64,000 bases of DNA from contig CATKXO010000001.1 of the NCBI GenBank assembly GCA_949840775.1, positions 124,001-188,000 on the forward strand, read 5' to 3'. Of the stretch, positions 15,901 to 22,762 are shown piece by piece; positions within the stretch are counted from its first letter, which is position 1, and each line of letters starts with the position of its first letter. The translations under genes were made by a program, and so were the position numbers. The DNA comes from an uncultured bacterium. Its GTDB lineage: Bacteria > Bacillota > Clostridia > Oscillospirales > Oscillospiraceae. Below the pieces are notes generated by a model that was not told the origin of the DNA, ran no database searches, and saw nothing but the letters and a program-made list of their open reading frames with translations.

Positions 15901-15932
15901 CCCGGCCGCAACGCGGCCGGGCCCGTTTTTTC
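15901..15932 (+). terminator. Rho-independent terminator of the cmk operon
   Basis: A perfect 9-base stem CCCGGCCGC / GCGGCCGGG with a 3-base loop, followed by CCCGTTTTTTC. Confidence 0.9.
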
Positions 15933-15993
15933 GTTCAGAGGATGAAAATCTGGAAATTGTGGTCAAAAATTTTGGGAAATTTTTGTTTTTCTC

Positions 15994-16022
15994 TTGCAAA
16001 AATAGGATAAAATTGTTATAAT
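15994..16022 (+). promoter_or_regulatory. Promoter of carD
   Basis: TTGCAA and TATAAT separated by 17 bases in an AT-rich stretch. The leader is about 60 bases. Confidence 0.8.
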
Positions 16023-16088
16023 ACAGGTAGTTTAAAACGGGTAGGAATGGAAAAGGCCGAAGTCGGACAAGAGAAAGTGAGGTAACAG

Positions 16089-16565
16089 GTGTTCCAGATC
16101 GGGGATAAGGTGGTCCACCCCATGTATGGGGGAGGCGTGGTGGAGAGCATCGTCCAGAAGACGGTGGACGGCGTGGTGCGGGATTACTATATCCTCCAGC
16201 TGCCCAACCGCTCCATGGTGGTGATGGTCCCCACGGAGAACTGTGAGGAGATCGGCGTGCGCCCGGTGGTGGACGAGGCGCAGGCCGACCGTGTGCTGGC
16301 CGCCATCCCGGAGATTCAGGTGGAAATGACTGCCAACTGGAACCACCGCTATCGGGAAAACATGGAGCGGATGAAAAGCGGTGACCTGTTCGAGGTGGCC
16401 CGGGTCATCAAGGGACTGACCATCCGGGACCAGAAGCGGGGCCTGTCCACCGGGGAGCGGAAGATGCTCCACTCCGCCAAGCAGATTCTGATCTCTGAAA
16501 TCGTGCTGTCCAAGAGCGTCAGCTACGAGTCGGTGGAGGAGGAGCTGAACACCGCGCTGGCATGA
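16089..16565 (+). CDS. carD: CarD-family transcription regulator
   Basis: Protein of 158 residues that binds RNA polymerase beta near the promoter and affects open-complex stability, including rRNA promoters in other bacteria. The N-terminal Tudor-like RNAP-interaction domain is FQIGDKVVHPMYGGGVVESI, and the C-terminal helical domain follows (LSTGERKMLHSAKQILISEI). The GTG start at 16089 has GAGGT upstream. In Clostridia carD typically stands just ahead of ispD-ispF, as here, although a terminator and a separate promoter lie between. Confidence 0.94.
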   Translation: MFQIGDKVVHPMYGGGVVESIVQKTVDGVVRDYYILQLPNRSMVVMVPTENCEEIGVRPVVDEAQADRVLAAIPEIQVEMTANWNHRYRENMERMKSGDLFEVARVIKGLTIRDQKRGLSTGERKMLHSAKQILISEIVLSKSVSYESVEEELNTALA

Positions 16566-16583
16566 ACATGACTGAGAACGCAG

Positions 16584-16630
16584 GGCGGCTTTTTTGTTCC
16601 GAATGGGAATGAAAAGGCCGCCATTTTTTG
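16584..16630 (+). terminator. Terminator after carD
   Basis: GGCGGC and GCCGCC pair around an inner TTTTGTTCC/GGAATGAAAA arm. ATTTTTTG follows. Confidence 0.75.
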
Positions 16631-16653
16631 TGCTTTTCCAAGTTGGGGATTTG

Positions 16654-16662
16654 TGCTATAAT
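16654..16662 (+). promoter_or_regulatory. Extended -10 promoter of ispD
   Basis: TGC-TATAAT is an extended -10 element. No good -35 is visible (TTTTCC at 17 bases). Confidence 0.6.
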
Positions 16663-16708
16663 CAGAGATAGAGCGATGGAACAACATGACGGATAAGGAG
16701 CGAGGATA

Positions 16709-17458
16709 ATGGGCCTGTTTTCTCTGTTCAAAAAGAAAAAGCCCGAGGAGCCCAAGTGCTCGGCGGTAATTGTGTCCGCGGGGCTGGCCCGGCGGATGGG
16801 GGGCATCGACAAGGTGCTGGCCCCTCTGGGGGAGCTGCCGGTGCTGGTTCACACCCTCTACGCCTTTCAGGACTGCCCGGTCATTGACGAGATTATCGTG
16901 GTGGCCCGGGAGGACCTGGTGGTGGAGGTGGGCCGCCTGTGCCGGGAGTTCAATTTGGACAAGGTGCGCAAGGTGATCGTGGGGGGCCAGGAGCGGATTC
17001 ACTCCGTCCAGGCCGGCCTGGGGGAGACAGACCCCGAGGCCGACCTGATCGCCATCCACGACGGGGCCCGCCCCCTGGTGCCCCAGGAGGTCATCCGGGA
17101 CGCGGTGGCCCGGGCGGCCCTCACCGGGGCTGCCGCCCCGGCGGTCCCGCTCACCGACACCATCAAGCGTACCGAGGACGGCCTGGTGGCGGAGACGGTG
17201 GACCGGTCTCAGCTGTGGGCGGTGCAGACCCCCCAGGTCTTTGAGGCGGGGCTTATCAAGGCCGCCACCCAGAAGGCCATCGACGACGGCGAGCTGCTCA
17301 CCGACGACTGCGGCGCGGTGGAGCGGATGGGGATGAAGGTCACCCTCACCAGCGGCAGCCAGGAGAATATCAAGATTACCACCCCCCTGGACCTGATCCT
17401 GGGGGAGGCCATCCTCCAGGCCAGGGTGGAGGAGGGAATGTGGCGATGCAAGCAGTGA
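16709..17458 (+). CDS. ispD: 2-C-methyl-D-erythritol 4-phosphate cytidylyltransferase
   Basis: MEP-pathway enzyme that joins CTP and MEP to give CDP-ME. The nucleotide-binding start is [22 protein letters not shown] (Arg and Lys contact CTP); further marks are [20 protein letters not shown] and [16 protein letters not shown]. It has a 16-residue N-terminal extension with a Lys-rich patch ([10 protein letters not shown]) before the catalytic core; total 249 residues. It overlaps ispF by 13 bases, so the two MEP genes form an operon, while ispH lies in the preceding one. Confidence 0.95.
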   Translation: MGLFSLFKKKKPEEPKCSAVIVSAGLARRMGGIDKVLAPLGELPVLVHTLYAFQDCPVIDEIIVVAREDLVVEVGRLCREFNLDKVRKVIVGGQERIHSVQAGLGETDPEADLIAIHDGARPLVPQEVIRDAVARAALTGAAAPAVPLTDTIKRTEDGLVAETVDRSQLWAVQTPQVFEAGLIKAATQKAIDDGELLTDDCGAVERMGMKVTLTSGSQENIKITTPLDLILGEAILQARVEEGMWRCKQ

Positions 17459-17928
17459 GAATCGGCCACGGCTACGATGTCCACCGGCTGGCGGAGGGAC
17501 GGAAGCTGATCCTGGGGGGCGTGGATATCCCCTGGGAGTGGGGTCTGCTGGGGCACTCTGACGCCGACGTGCTCACCCACGCCGTTATGGACGCCCTGCT
17601 GGGGGCGGCGGGCCTGGGGGACATCGGAAAGCACTTCCCGGACACCGACGCCGCCTATGCCGGGGCAGACAGCCTGAAGCTGCTGGCCCATGTGGTGGAA
17701 CTGCTGAGGGAGCAGGGGTACGCCGTGGGCAACGTGGACGCCACCGTCCTGGCCCAGCGGCCCAAGCTGGTGCCCCACATCCCCGCTATGCGGGACAACC
17801 TGGCCCAAGTGATGGGTGTTTCTCCCGACCGGGTCAATGTGAAGGCCACTACCGAGGAGGGGCTGGGCTTTACCGGCTCCGGGGAGGGCATGGCCGCCCA
17901 TGCGGTGGCGCTGATTGAAAAGACATAG
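17446..17928 (+). CDS. ispF: 2-C-methyl-D-erythritol 2,4-cyclodiphosphate synthase
   Basis: Homotrimeric zinc enzyme that closes the ring of MEcPP. Metal ligands are in [10 protein letters not shown] (Asp, His) and [18 protein letters not shown] (His). The end motif is [19 protein letters not shown]. Length 160 residues from the ATG at 17446, which has GGAGG 10 bases upstream; a GTG 6 bases earlier is too close to that site. It is the last gene before a strong terminator shared with the convergent HEPN gene. Confidence 0.95.
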   Translation: MQAVRIGHGYDVHRLAEGRKLILGGVDIPWEWGLLGHSDADVLTHAVMDALLGAAGLGDIGKHFPDTDAAYAGADSLKLLAHVVELLREQGYAVGNVDATVLAQRPKLVPHIPAMRDNLAQVMGVSPDRVNVKATTEEGLGFTGSGEGMAAHAVALIEKT

Positions 17929-17933
17929 AAGAA

Positions 17934-17959
17934 GCCCGGCGCGTATGCGCCGGGCGTTT
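17934..17959. terminator. Terminator between convergent ispF and HEPN genes
   Basis: Perfect 9-base stem GCCCGGCGC / GCGCCGGGC with loop GTAT, followed by GTTTG; weak T run. Confidence 0.75.
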
Positions 17960-17965
17960 GTATAT

Positions 17966-18322
17966 TCAGGTGTTTTCTTCCTGAGATAAGGTGTGCTGTT
18001 CTACAAAGGCGCGGATGATGCGGCACTCCTGAAGGGCGCGCTCCGCGTCTTCCTCTGTCAACTCCAGATCAGATGGGTAGCGGACCTGTACGCCGTATGG
18101 CGTCAATTCAACGCAGGCGTCTGCCAGCTGCTCAAATTCCGGATCAGTTTGACAGCACAGTTTGCACAGCTGGACCAGGTCGTGGGAGCGGGGCGGTTCA
18201 AGGCCGAAGGATGCCAAAGTGCCCTTTAGGTATTTTTCCGCCGCCTGGGCACAGTGGTAGCAGATAATCTCAATAGGCAGAGGGTGCATTCCGAGCAAAT
18301 ATTCCGCTGAGGCCAGGTCCAT
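17966..18322 (-). CDS. HEPN-domain protein (toxin-type partner)
   Basis: Protein of 118 residues of the HEPN family that partners with minimal nucleotidyltransferases (MNT). Key stretch: ICYHCAQAAEKYLKGTLASF, then PPRSHDLVQL. In characterised type VII HEPN/MNT pairs the HEPN protein is an RNase toxin that the MNT partner silences by AMPylation. The reading frame continues upstream of the first ATG as EWFDIAS, which matches the usual HEPN start, but no standard start codon is present there, so the N terminus may be truncated or may start unconventionally. It lies 10 bases after the MNT gene. Confidence 0.85.
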   Translation of the reverse strand: MDLASAEYLLGMHPLPIEIICYHCAQAAEKYLKGTLASFGLEPPRSHDLVQLCKLCCQTDPEFEQLADACVELTPYGVQVRYPSDLELTEEDAERALQECRIIRAFVEQHTLSQEENT

Positions 18323-18332
18323 GCTGGCAATA

Positions 18333-18677
18333 TCAAACCACTCTCTGCTCTGGTTCTGGTCGTTTATAGAGCAAAACCCCCTCCTGTGCTATTTTGCGCT
18401 CCAATGGGGCGGAGCTTCGGCGTTGGTGAAAGCTGCTTTCCCGGTATACAAGGATATCGAGAGGGGTATCCTGCACCGGGAACAGGGCCCGCCTGATTTT
18501 TTTCAGCGCGTCAACGGGGCGCAGTGTGCCGTCCGGGATCACAACGCACAGATCGTAATCACTGTCTGCGGTGGGGACGCCATAGGCGTAGGAGCCAAAC
18601 AGATAGATACGCTCCGCCGTCACCGTCTGGCAGATAATTTGACATATCGTTGTCAGTTCCGCCATATTTGCGTTCAT
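18333..18677 (-). CDS. MNT-type nucleotidyltransferase (antitoxin-type partner)
   Basis: Protein of 114 residues with the polymerase-beta nucleotidyltransferase signature YLFGSYAYGVPTADSDYDL, which includes the GS and paired-Asp metal-binding motif. The third acidic residue lies in PLDILVY. It is paired with the HEPN gene downstream in the MNT-HEPN order of known toxin/antitoxin loci. A good promoter lies at 18701-18729 (minus strand). The start follows a GGGGGGA site. It is divergent from the RHH cassette, whose promoter is back to back with this one. Confidence 0.9.
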   Translation of the reverse strand: MNANMAELTTICQIICQTVTAERIYLFGSYAYGVPTADSDYDLCVVIPDGTLRPVDALKKIRRALFPVQDTPLDILVYRESSFHQRRSSAPLERKIAQEGVLLYKRPEPEQRVV

Positions 18678-18700
18678 AGCGAATCCCCCCTTATAAAATT

Positions 18701-18729
18701 ATTATACCCGGGCTTGCGAATAAAGGCAA
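18701..18729 (-). promoter_or_regulatory. Promoter of the MNT/HEPN pair
   Basis: On the minus strand TTGCCT and TATAAT are separated by 17 bases, 24 bases before the MNT start. Confidence 0.75.
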
Positions 18730-18748
18730 TCATTTTTGCAAAAAACTG

Positions 18749-18777
18749 TTGACAAGTGCATAATATGTACTTATAAT
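18749..18777 (+). promoter_or_regulatory. Promoter and likely operator of RHH cassette 1
   Basis: TTGACA, 17 bases, TATAAT: a consensus promoter. The spacer and the bases after it hold two imperfect direct repeats (TAATATGTACTTA and TAATGTGCTTA), typical of ribbon-helix-helix operators. Confidence 0.8.
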
Positions 18778-18798
18778 GTGCTTATGGAGGTGAGAGGT

Positions 18799-18951
18799 TT
18801 GTCCCCAAGAGCAAAGGCCAATACAGAACGGGTCAGCACGTTCCTGTCGATACAGCATTTGGAAGCATTAAAACAGGAAGCTGAGCGCAAAGGAACCAAT
18901 GTCAGCGCACTGATCCGCATGATTATTCTGGAGCACTTGGCCGAAAAATAA
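18799..18951 (+). CDS. Ribbon-helix-helix regulator, cassette 1
   Basis: Small protein of 50 residues with the CopG/Arc pattern: a short beta strand (RVSTFLSI), then two helices (HLEALKQEAERKG and NVSALIRMIILEHLAEK). I chose the TTG at 18799 because GGAGGTGAG lies just upstream; an in-frame ATG at 18784 lies at the predicted transcript start and lacks a site. The resulting start, MSPRAK, matches the start MSPRTG of the RHH protein at 60260. It probably represses its own promoter. A hairpin and a conserved leader separate it from the small gene at 19060. Confidence 0.8.
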   Translation: MSPRAKANTERVSTFLSIQHLEALKQEAERKGTNVSALIRMIILEHLAEK

Positions 18952-19045
18952 GAGTTTCGGGCACCCTTTCACAAACGCACCGAAACTCTTTATACCACAC
19001 CCGGAGGAATGGCAAATCTGATTATGCCACAACTCCTGGTGAAAA
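18950..19045 (+). promoter_or_regulatory. Structured leader between RHH and small gene, cassette 1
   Basis: First hairpin: AAGAGTTTCGG (18950-18960) pairs with CCGAAACTCTT (18980-18990) and begins within the RHH stop codon. Second hairpin: TGGCA / TGCCA (19010-19029) with a 10-base loop, extended by GGAG / CTCC. It resembles the leader at 60444-60530, including the shared AAAAGCAAGGAGGAAAAT that ends it. Confidence 0.6.
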
Positions 19046-19059
19046 GCAAGGAGGAAAAT

Positions 19060-19272
19060 ATGGGACAGCAAAATCTTTTGATGGACCTGGAGGAGGTATT
19101 CGTCAGGCTTTCCGACGGACTGAACGCGGTGAAGCTGATTGCGCTGGGGCTGGAGAGCATCCAGGACCCGAACGCGGGCGGGCTGTACGCGGTCTGGCGG
19201 TATCTGGACGAAGCGAGGGATGAGGCGGAGCGGCTGCTGACGGCGGTGTCAGTTCCCCGGATAAGTGCATAA
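19060..19272 (+). CDS. Small helical protein, cassette 1 (unknown function)
   Basis: Protein of 70 residues. It begins MGQQNLLMDLEEVFVRLSDG and contains NAVKLIALGLES, DPNAGGLYAVWRYLDEA and a Glu/Arg-rich end; the prediction is two or three helices. It aligns over about 55 residues with the protein at 60550-60747 at roughly 40 percent identity (shared LM-LE, NA, GL, DP, VW-YL, EA). The start follows AAGGAGGAAAAT. I do not recognise the family. The repeated pairing with an RHH gene suggests a regulator/effector or toxin/antitoxin-like unit, which is a guess. Confidence 0.75.
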   Translation: MGQQNLLMDLEEVFVRLSDGLNAVKLIALGLESIQDPNAGGLYAVWRYLDEARDEAERLLTAVSVPRISA

Positions 19273-19357
19273 GCTGGTTACGAGAGGGGAACGCAGGTTC
19301 CCCTCCCGGCTATTTCTGCGGGACGGAGGTATCCTGTCCCAGGAAAGGAACCATGCC

Positions 19358-19612
19358 ATGCTCTATTATCTCATCGTATGCCGTTCATTGACCTACGCCC
19401 AGCGGACTGCTGCGGCCCTGGAGCGGGCGGGCATCACCGCCCGGGTGCTGCGCTCCCCCAAGAGCATCTCCGGCGAGGGGTGCAGCCACTCGGTGAAAAT
19501 ATCCCAGAGAAACCTCCCCGACGCGCTGCGCATTCTCCAGCGGGCGGGCCTGACCCCCAAGCGGGTCTATATCACCGCCGGGGACGGCAGCTACCAGGAG
19601 GTGGCCCTGTGA
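19358..19612 (+). CDS. DUF3343 protein (putative Se/S carrier)
   Basis: Protein of 84 residues with the DUF3343 pattern: a MLYYLIVCRSLTYAQRTAAA start with a Cys near residue 8, then SPKSISGEGCSHSVKI with a second Cys, and PDALRILQRAGL. This family has been proposed to carry sulfur or selenium. Here it overlaps the start of a cysteine desulfurase gene by 4 bases (GTGA), so a sulfur or selenium relay between the two is likely. The ATG at 19358 follows AGGAAAGG; the upstream frame from 19265 has no convincing site. Confidence 0.82.
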   Translation: MLYYLIVCRSLTYAQRTAAALERAGITARVLRSPKSISGEGCSHSVKISQRNLPDALRILQRAGLTPKRVYITAGDGSYQEVAL

Positions 19613-20730
19613 TCTATCTGGACAGTGCCGCCACCACCCTGCAAAAGCCCGCCGCCGTGGCAGCGGCCACGGCCTGGGCAATCAACCACTTGGCAAGTCC
19701 CGGCCGGGGGGGACACCGCCCGGCTATGGCGGCGGCGGAGAAAGCCTTTGCCTGCCGGGAGACGGCGGCCCGGCTGTTTCATGTGGAGGACCCGGAGCGG
19801 GTGGTCTTCACCTTCAACGCCACCCACGGGCTGAATATCGCCATCAAGACCCTGGCCCGGCCGGGCAGCCGGGTGGTGGTCTCCGGCTATGAGCACAACG
19901 CCGTCACCCGGCCCCTCCACGCCCTGGAGGCGGACCTGCGGGTGGCCCGGAGCCCCCTGTTCGACCGGGGGGGCGCTCTGAACGCGTTCCGCCGGGAGCT
20001 GGACCGGGGTGTGGACCTGGCGGTGTGTACCCACGTCTCCAACGTCTTCGGCTTTATTCTGCCCATTGAGGAGATTGCCGCCCTGTGCCGGGAGCGGGAG
20101 GTCCCCCTCATCATTGATGCCTCCCAGTCCGCCGGCTGTATTCCCCTGGACTTTCAGGCTTTGGGGGCGGCCTTTATCGCCATGCCGGGGCACAAGGGGC
20201 TGTACGGTCCCCAGGGCACCGGCCTGCTGCTGTGCGGGACAGACCCGGTTCCCTTGCTGGAGGGGGGCACCGGCAGCGAGTCCAGGCGGCAGTCCATGCC
20301 GGATTTCCTCCCCGACCGGCTGGAGGCGGGCACCCACAACATCGCCGGCATCGCCGGTCTGCTGGAGGGCCTGCGCTTTGTGGAGCGCCGGGGGGTGGCG
20401 GACATCGCCGCCCAGGAGACGGACCTCATCCGCCGTATGGGGGAGGGGCTGGAGGCCATCTCCGGAGTGGAGGCGTTCCTGGCCGCCGGTCCGGAGGCTC
20501 AGGCGGGGGTGCTCTCCTTCCGCGTGGCGGGCCGGGACTGCGAGGAGCTGGGCGATGTTCTGGGCAGCCGGGGCATTGCCCTCCGGGCCGGCCTGCACTG
20601 TGCACCCCTGGCCCATGAGACGGCGGGCACGCTGGAGACGGGCACCCTGCGGGCCAGCGTGTCTGCTTTCAGCACCGGGCGGGAGGCCGACAAGTTCCTC
20701 CAGACGGTCCGGGAGCTGAAAAACGTCTGA
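19609..20730 (+). CDS. Cysteine desulfurase / selenocysteine lyase family protein
   Basis: PLP enzyme of class V aminotransferase type, 373 residues. It should remove sulfur (or selenium) from cysteine. The start is VIYLDSAATTLQKP. The PLP lysine lies in IAMPGHKGLYGPQGTG, the Asp/Gln contact in LIIDASQSAG, and the sulfur-accepting Cys in AGLHCAPLAHETAGT. The GTG start overlaps the stop of the DUF3343 gene. No iron-sulfur scaffold gene is adjacent, so it is more likely a special-purpose desulfurase than the housekeeping IscS. Confidence 0.92.
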   Translation: MIYLDSAATTLQKPAAVAAATAWAINHLASPGRGGHRPAMAAAEKAFACRETAARLFHVEDPERVVFTFNATHGLNIAIKTLARPGSRVVVSGYEHNAVTRPLHALEADLRVARSPLFDRGGALNAFRRELDRGVDLAVCTHVSNVFGFILPIEEIAALCREREVPLIIDASQSAGCIPLDFQALGAAFIAMPGHKGLYGPQGTGLLLCGTDPVPLLEGGTGSESRRQSMPDFLPDRLEAGTHNIAGIAGLLEGLRFVERRGVADIAAQETDLIRRMGEGLEAISGVEAFLAAGPEAQAGVLSFRVAGRDCEELGDVLGSRGIALRAGLHCAPLAHETAGTLETGTLRASVSAFSTGREADKFLQTVRELKNV

Positions 20731-20779
20731 TTTTTGCCGGAGGTCCCCCTAATCGGGCAGCCTGCCATAAGGAAGCCTG

Positions 20780-20815
20780 ACACCCGTTGAAAAGAAGTTG
20801 CTTTTCAGCGGGTGT
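20780..20815 (+). terminator. Hairpin after the desulfurase gene
   Basis: A 15-base stem ACACCCGTTGAAAAG / CTTTTCAGCGGGTGT with a 6-base loop. There is only a weak T run, and the 3' arm overlaps the -35 of the next promoter. Confidence 0.6.
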
Positions 20816-20826
20816 TCCATTATAAT
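20798..20826 (+). promoter_or_regulatory. Promoter of the CPBP gene
   Basis: TTGCTT and TATAAT separated by 17 bases, 45 bases before the start codon. Confidence 0.6.
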
Positions 20827-20870
20827 GATTTCACCGGAAAACTGGAATTGATGGTCAAGGGAGCAAGGAC

Positions 20871-21539
20871 ATGAACCATTCGGCAAAGACAGATAAGAGC
20901 ACAGTGCTCACGATCATTGGCCTGATTACAATGGTCCTGCTGACAATAACAAAGGTGGTGCCATCGTCGCAAATAGCGGGATATTCTGTATTTGCTGGTA
21001 TTGCATTTTTCTTTATCGTGGAAGCGGCTGCAAAGACGCGGAACTCTGAATCGGGACTGCGTTTCAGCACAGTTGTTGCGGACATTAGGAAACCGGACGT
21101 GCTTCTCTGGATGCTGTTGCCGGTTGTGAGCACTGTTGTGACCTTTGCCATAGGAACCCTGGTTTTTAACGAAGCATTTGTCTCACATGTGATGGGGCGG
21201 ACGGGCTCCCTGTTGGACTTCGACAAAATACCGCTTCTCATTGGTCAGGTGATGATTGCAGCCTTGGGCGAAGAAATTGCGTTTCGCGGTTTTTTTGTGG
21301 GAAAAGGCATGAAAATAGCTCCGTTCTGGGTTTGCGCCGCAGTTTCGTCCGTTGTTTTTGCGGCGGGACACATTGCTTTGGGAGACGTTGGCCTTGTGAC
21401 GTATGATGTTGCCACAATATTCATCGACAGCATGATCTTTGCGATTCTTTACCGCAAATCGGATAACTGCCTGATTTGTGCGGTTTCTCATGCTTTATGC
21501 AATGCCGCCGGTATTGCCGTTGCCCTTACGCTCTTTTAG
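20871..21539 (+). CDS. CPBP-family intramembrane metalloprotease
   Basis: Membrane protein of 222 residues with about six hydrophobic segments. The three motifs of the CPBP (Abi/CaaX protease) family are present: GEEIAFRGFF (EExxxR), VVFAAGH (FxxxH) and SHALCNAAG (HxxxN). Such proteins can act in bacteriocin immunity or in processing of membrane proteins; the target here is unknown. Its GC content is clearly lower than that of its neighbours and it has its own promoter, so it may be acquired. Confidence 0.9.
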   Translation: MNHSAKTDKSTVLTIIGLITMVLLTITKVVPSSQIAGYSVFAGIAFFFIVEAAAKTRNSESGLRFSTVVADIRKPDVLLWMLLPVVSTVVTFAIGTLVFNEAFVSHVMGRTGSLLDFDKIPLLIGQVMIAALGEEIAFRGFFVGKGMKIAPFWVCAAVSSVVFAAGHIALGDVGLVTYDVATIFIDSMIFAILYRKSDNCLICAVSHALCNAAGIAVALTLF

Positions 21540-21865
21540 GACTCAATTCTGCGGCAGCTTGCGGGGTTCAACATGGTTGAGGTAAGAACGATCTCGTTCA
21601 GCTTACCGCTCTTTTCCGCAGGCGCTTTCCATGAACGTGTCATAGCAGGTTATACGGTATAAAGAGGACGAGGCAAACCGTTACGGTCTGTCTTGTCCTT
21701 AACTTCTTTATGGAACCTTACCCTGGAGGGGACCTCGTTTTTAAGAGAAGTTCATAAAATTTTCATCCGGGAATTTGTCTTTACGGTTGCCAAACCGCTG
21801 GAAATATCGTATAATACCATGATGAAGTATTTTGCGCTCCATACGCAGAGATGAGGTGAGGTTCT
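21540..21865 (+). other. Gap with structured sequence and cdaA promoter region
   Basis: No gene seen. A long hairpin is formed by GGACGAGGCAAACCG (21666-21680) and CGGTCTGTCTTGTCC (21684-21698), with a TTA loop and a few G-U pairs, extended by flanking AAAGA/TCTTT. An AT-rich stretch follows from 21740. The hairpin matches no RNA family that I recognise. Confidence 0.5.
21787..21815 (+). promoter_or_regulatory. Promoter of cdaA
   Basis: TTGCCA and TATAAT separated by 17 bases, about 50 bases before the GTG start. Confidence 0.75.
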
Positions 21866-22762
21866 GTGACAGAAATGATTCACGATTTTCAACTGTTTTT
21901 GCAGTCTACGTTTCCTCTGCTCCAGATCCAGCTGACGGATATTTTAGACATTGCGATTTTGTCCTTTGTTATCTACAAGCTGCTGTGGATGCTGCGCAAG
22001 ACCAGTTCGGGCAGGCTGATGTGGGGCGTGCTCATTCTTATGATGGCCATGTTTTTCTCCTCCGAGGTGCTGTCCCTGACGGCCACCAGCTGGCTGCTGG
22101 ACAAGGTGGTCCAGTGGGGCCTTTTGGTGCTGGTGGTGCTGTTCCAGCCGGAAATCCGCCGTTTCCTGGAGCGCATGGGCAGCGGACGGCTGGGGTTTGT
22201 ATTTACCTCCAGTAAAGAGGCGGGGGAGGAGATGGAGACCGCCATCCTCCAGACCACCGAGGCTTACGCCGACCTGTCCCGGGATAAGGTGGGGGCGCTG
22301 ATGGTCTTTGAGCGCCAGAACCTGCTGGACGACGTGATTAAGACGGGCACCGCCCTGGACTGCCGGGTGTCCAGTGAGCTTTTGAAGAACATATTTTGGA
22401 ACAAGGCCCCCCTGCACGACGGGGCGGTCATCGTCCGGGACGGCCGCATTGTGGGGGCAGGCTGTATGCTCCCCTTGTCAGGCAACGTGAACCTGAGCCG
22501 CGACCTGGGGATGCGCCACCGGGCGGGCATTGGCATGAGCGAACACTCCGACGCGGTGGTGGTTATCGTCTCGGAGGAGACAGGCTCTATCTCTGCCGCC
22601 GTGGGCGGTATGCTCAAGCGGCATCTGGCCCCTGAGACCCTGGAGCGGCTGCTGCGCAATGAGTTGCTTAACGACAAGCAGGAGGAGAAAAAGAGCGCTT
22701 CAATCCCCCTGGTGGGCCTGCTTTTGGGGCAGGGCAAGCGGGAGGAGGATGAGGAGGTATGA
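21866..22762 (+). CDS. cdaA: Diadenylate cyclase CdaA
   Basis: Membrane enzyme that makes cyclic di-AMP from two ATP, controlling potassium and osmotic balance and cell-wall homeostasis. It has three N-terminal membrane helices (about residues 15-95) and then the DAC domain, with the DGA motif in APLHDGAVIV and the RHR motif in LGMRHRAGIG. The length is 298 residues from the GTG at 21866; the extra C-terminal 30 residues are Lys/Glu-rich. It overlaps cdaR by 4 bases, giving the usual cdaA-cdaR pair. glmM, often third, is not in the window. Confidence 0.95.
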   Translation: MTEMIHDFQLFLQSTFPLLQIQLTDILDIAILSFVIYKLLWMLRKTSSGRLMWGVLILMMAMFFSSEVLSLTATSWLLDKVVQWGLLVLVVLFQPEIRRFLERMGSGRLGFVFTSSKEAGEEMETAILQTTEAYADLSRDKVGALMVFERQNLLDDVIKTGTALDCRVSSELLKNIFWNKAPLHDGAVIVRDGRIVGAGCMLPLSGNVNLSRDLGMRHRAGIGMSEHSDAVVVIVSEETGSISAAVGGMLKRHLAPETLERLLRNELLNDKQEEKKSASIPLVGLLLGQGKREEDEEV

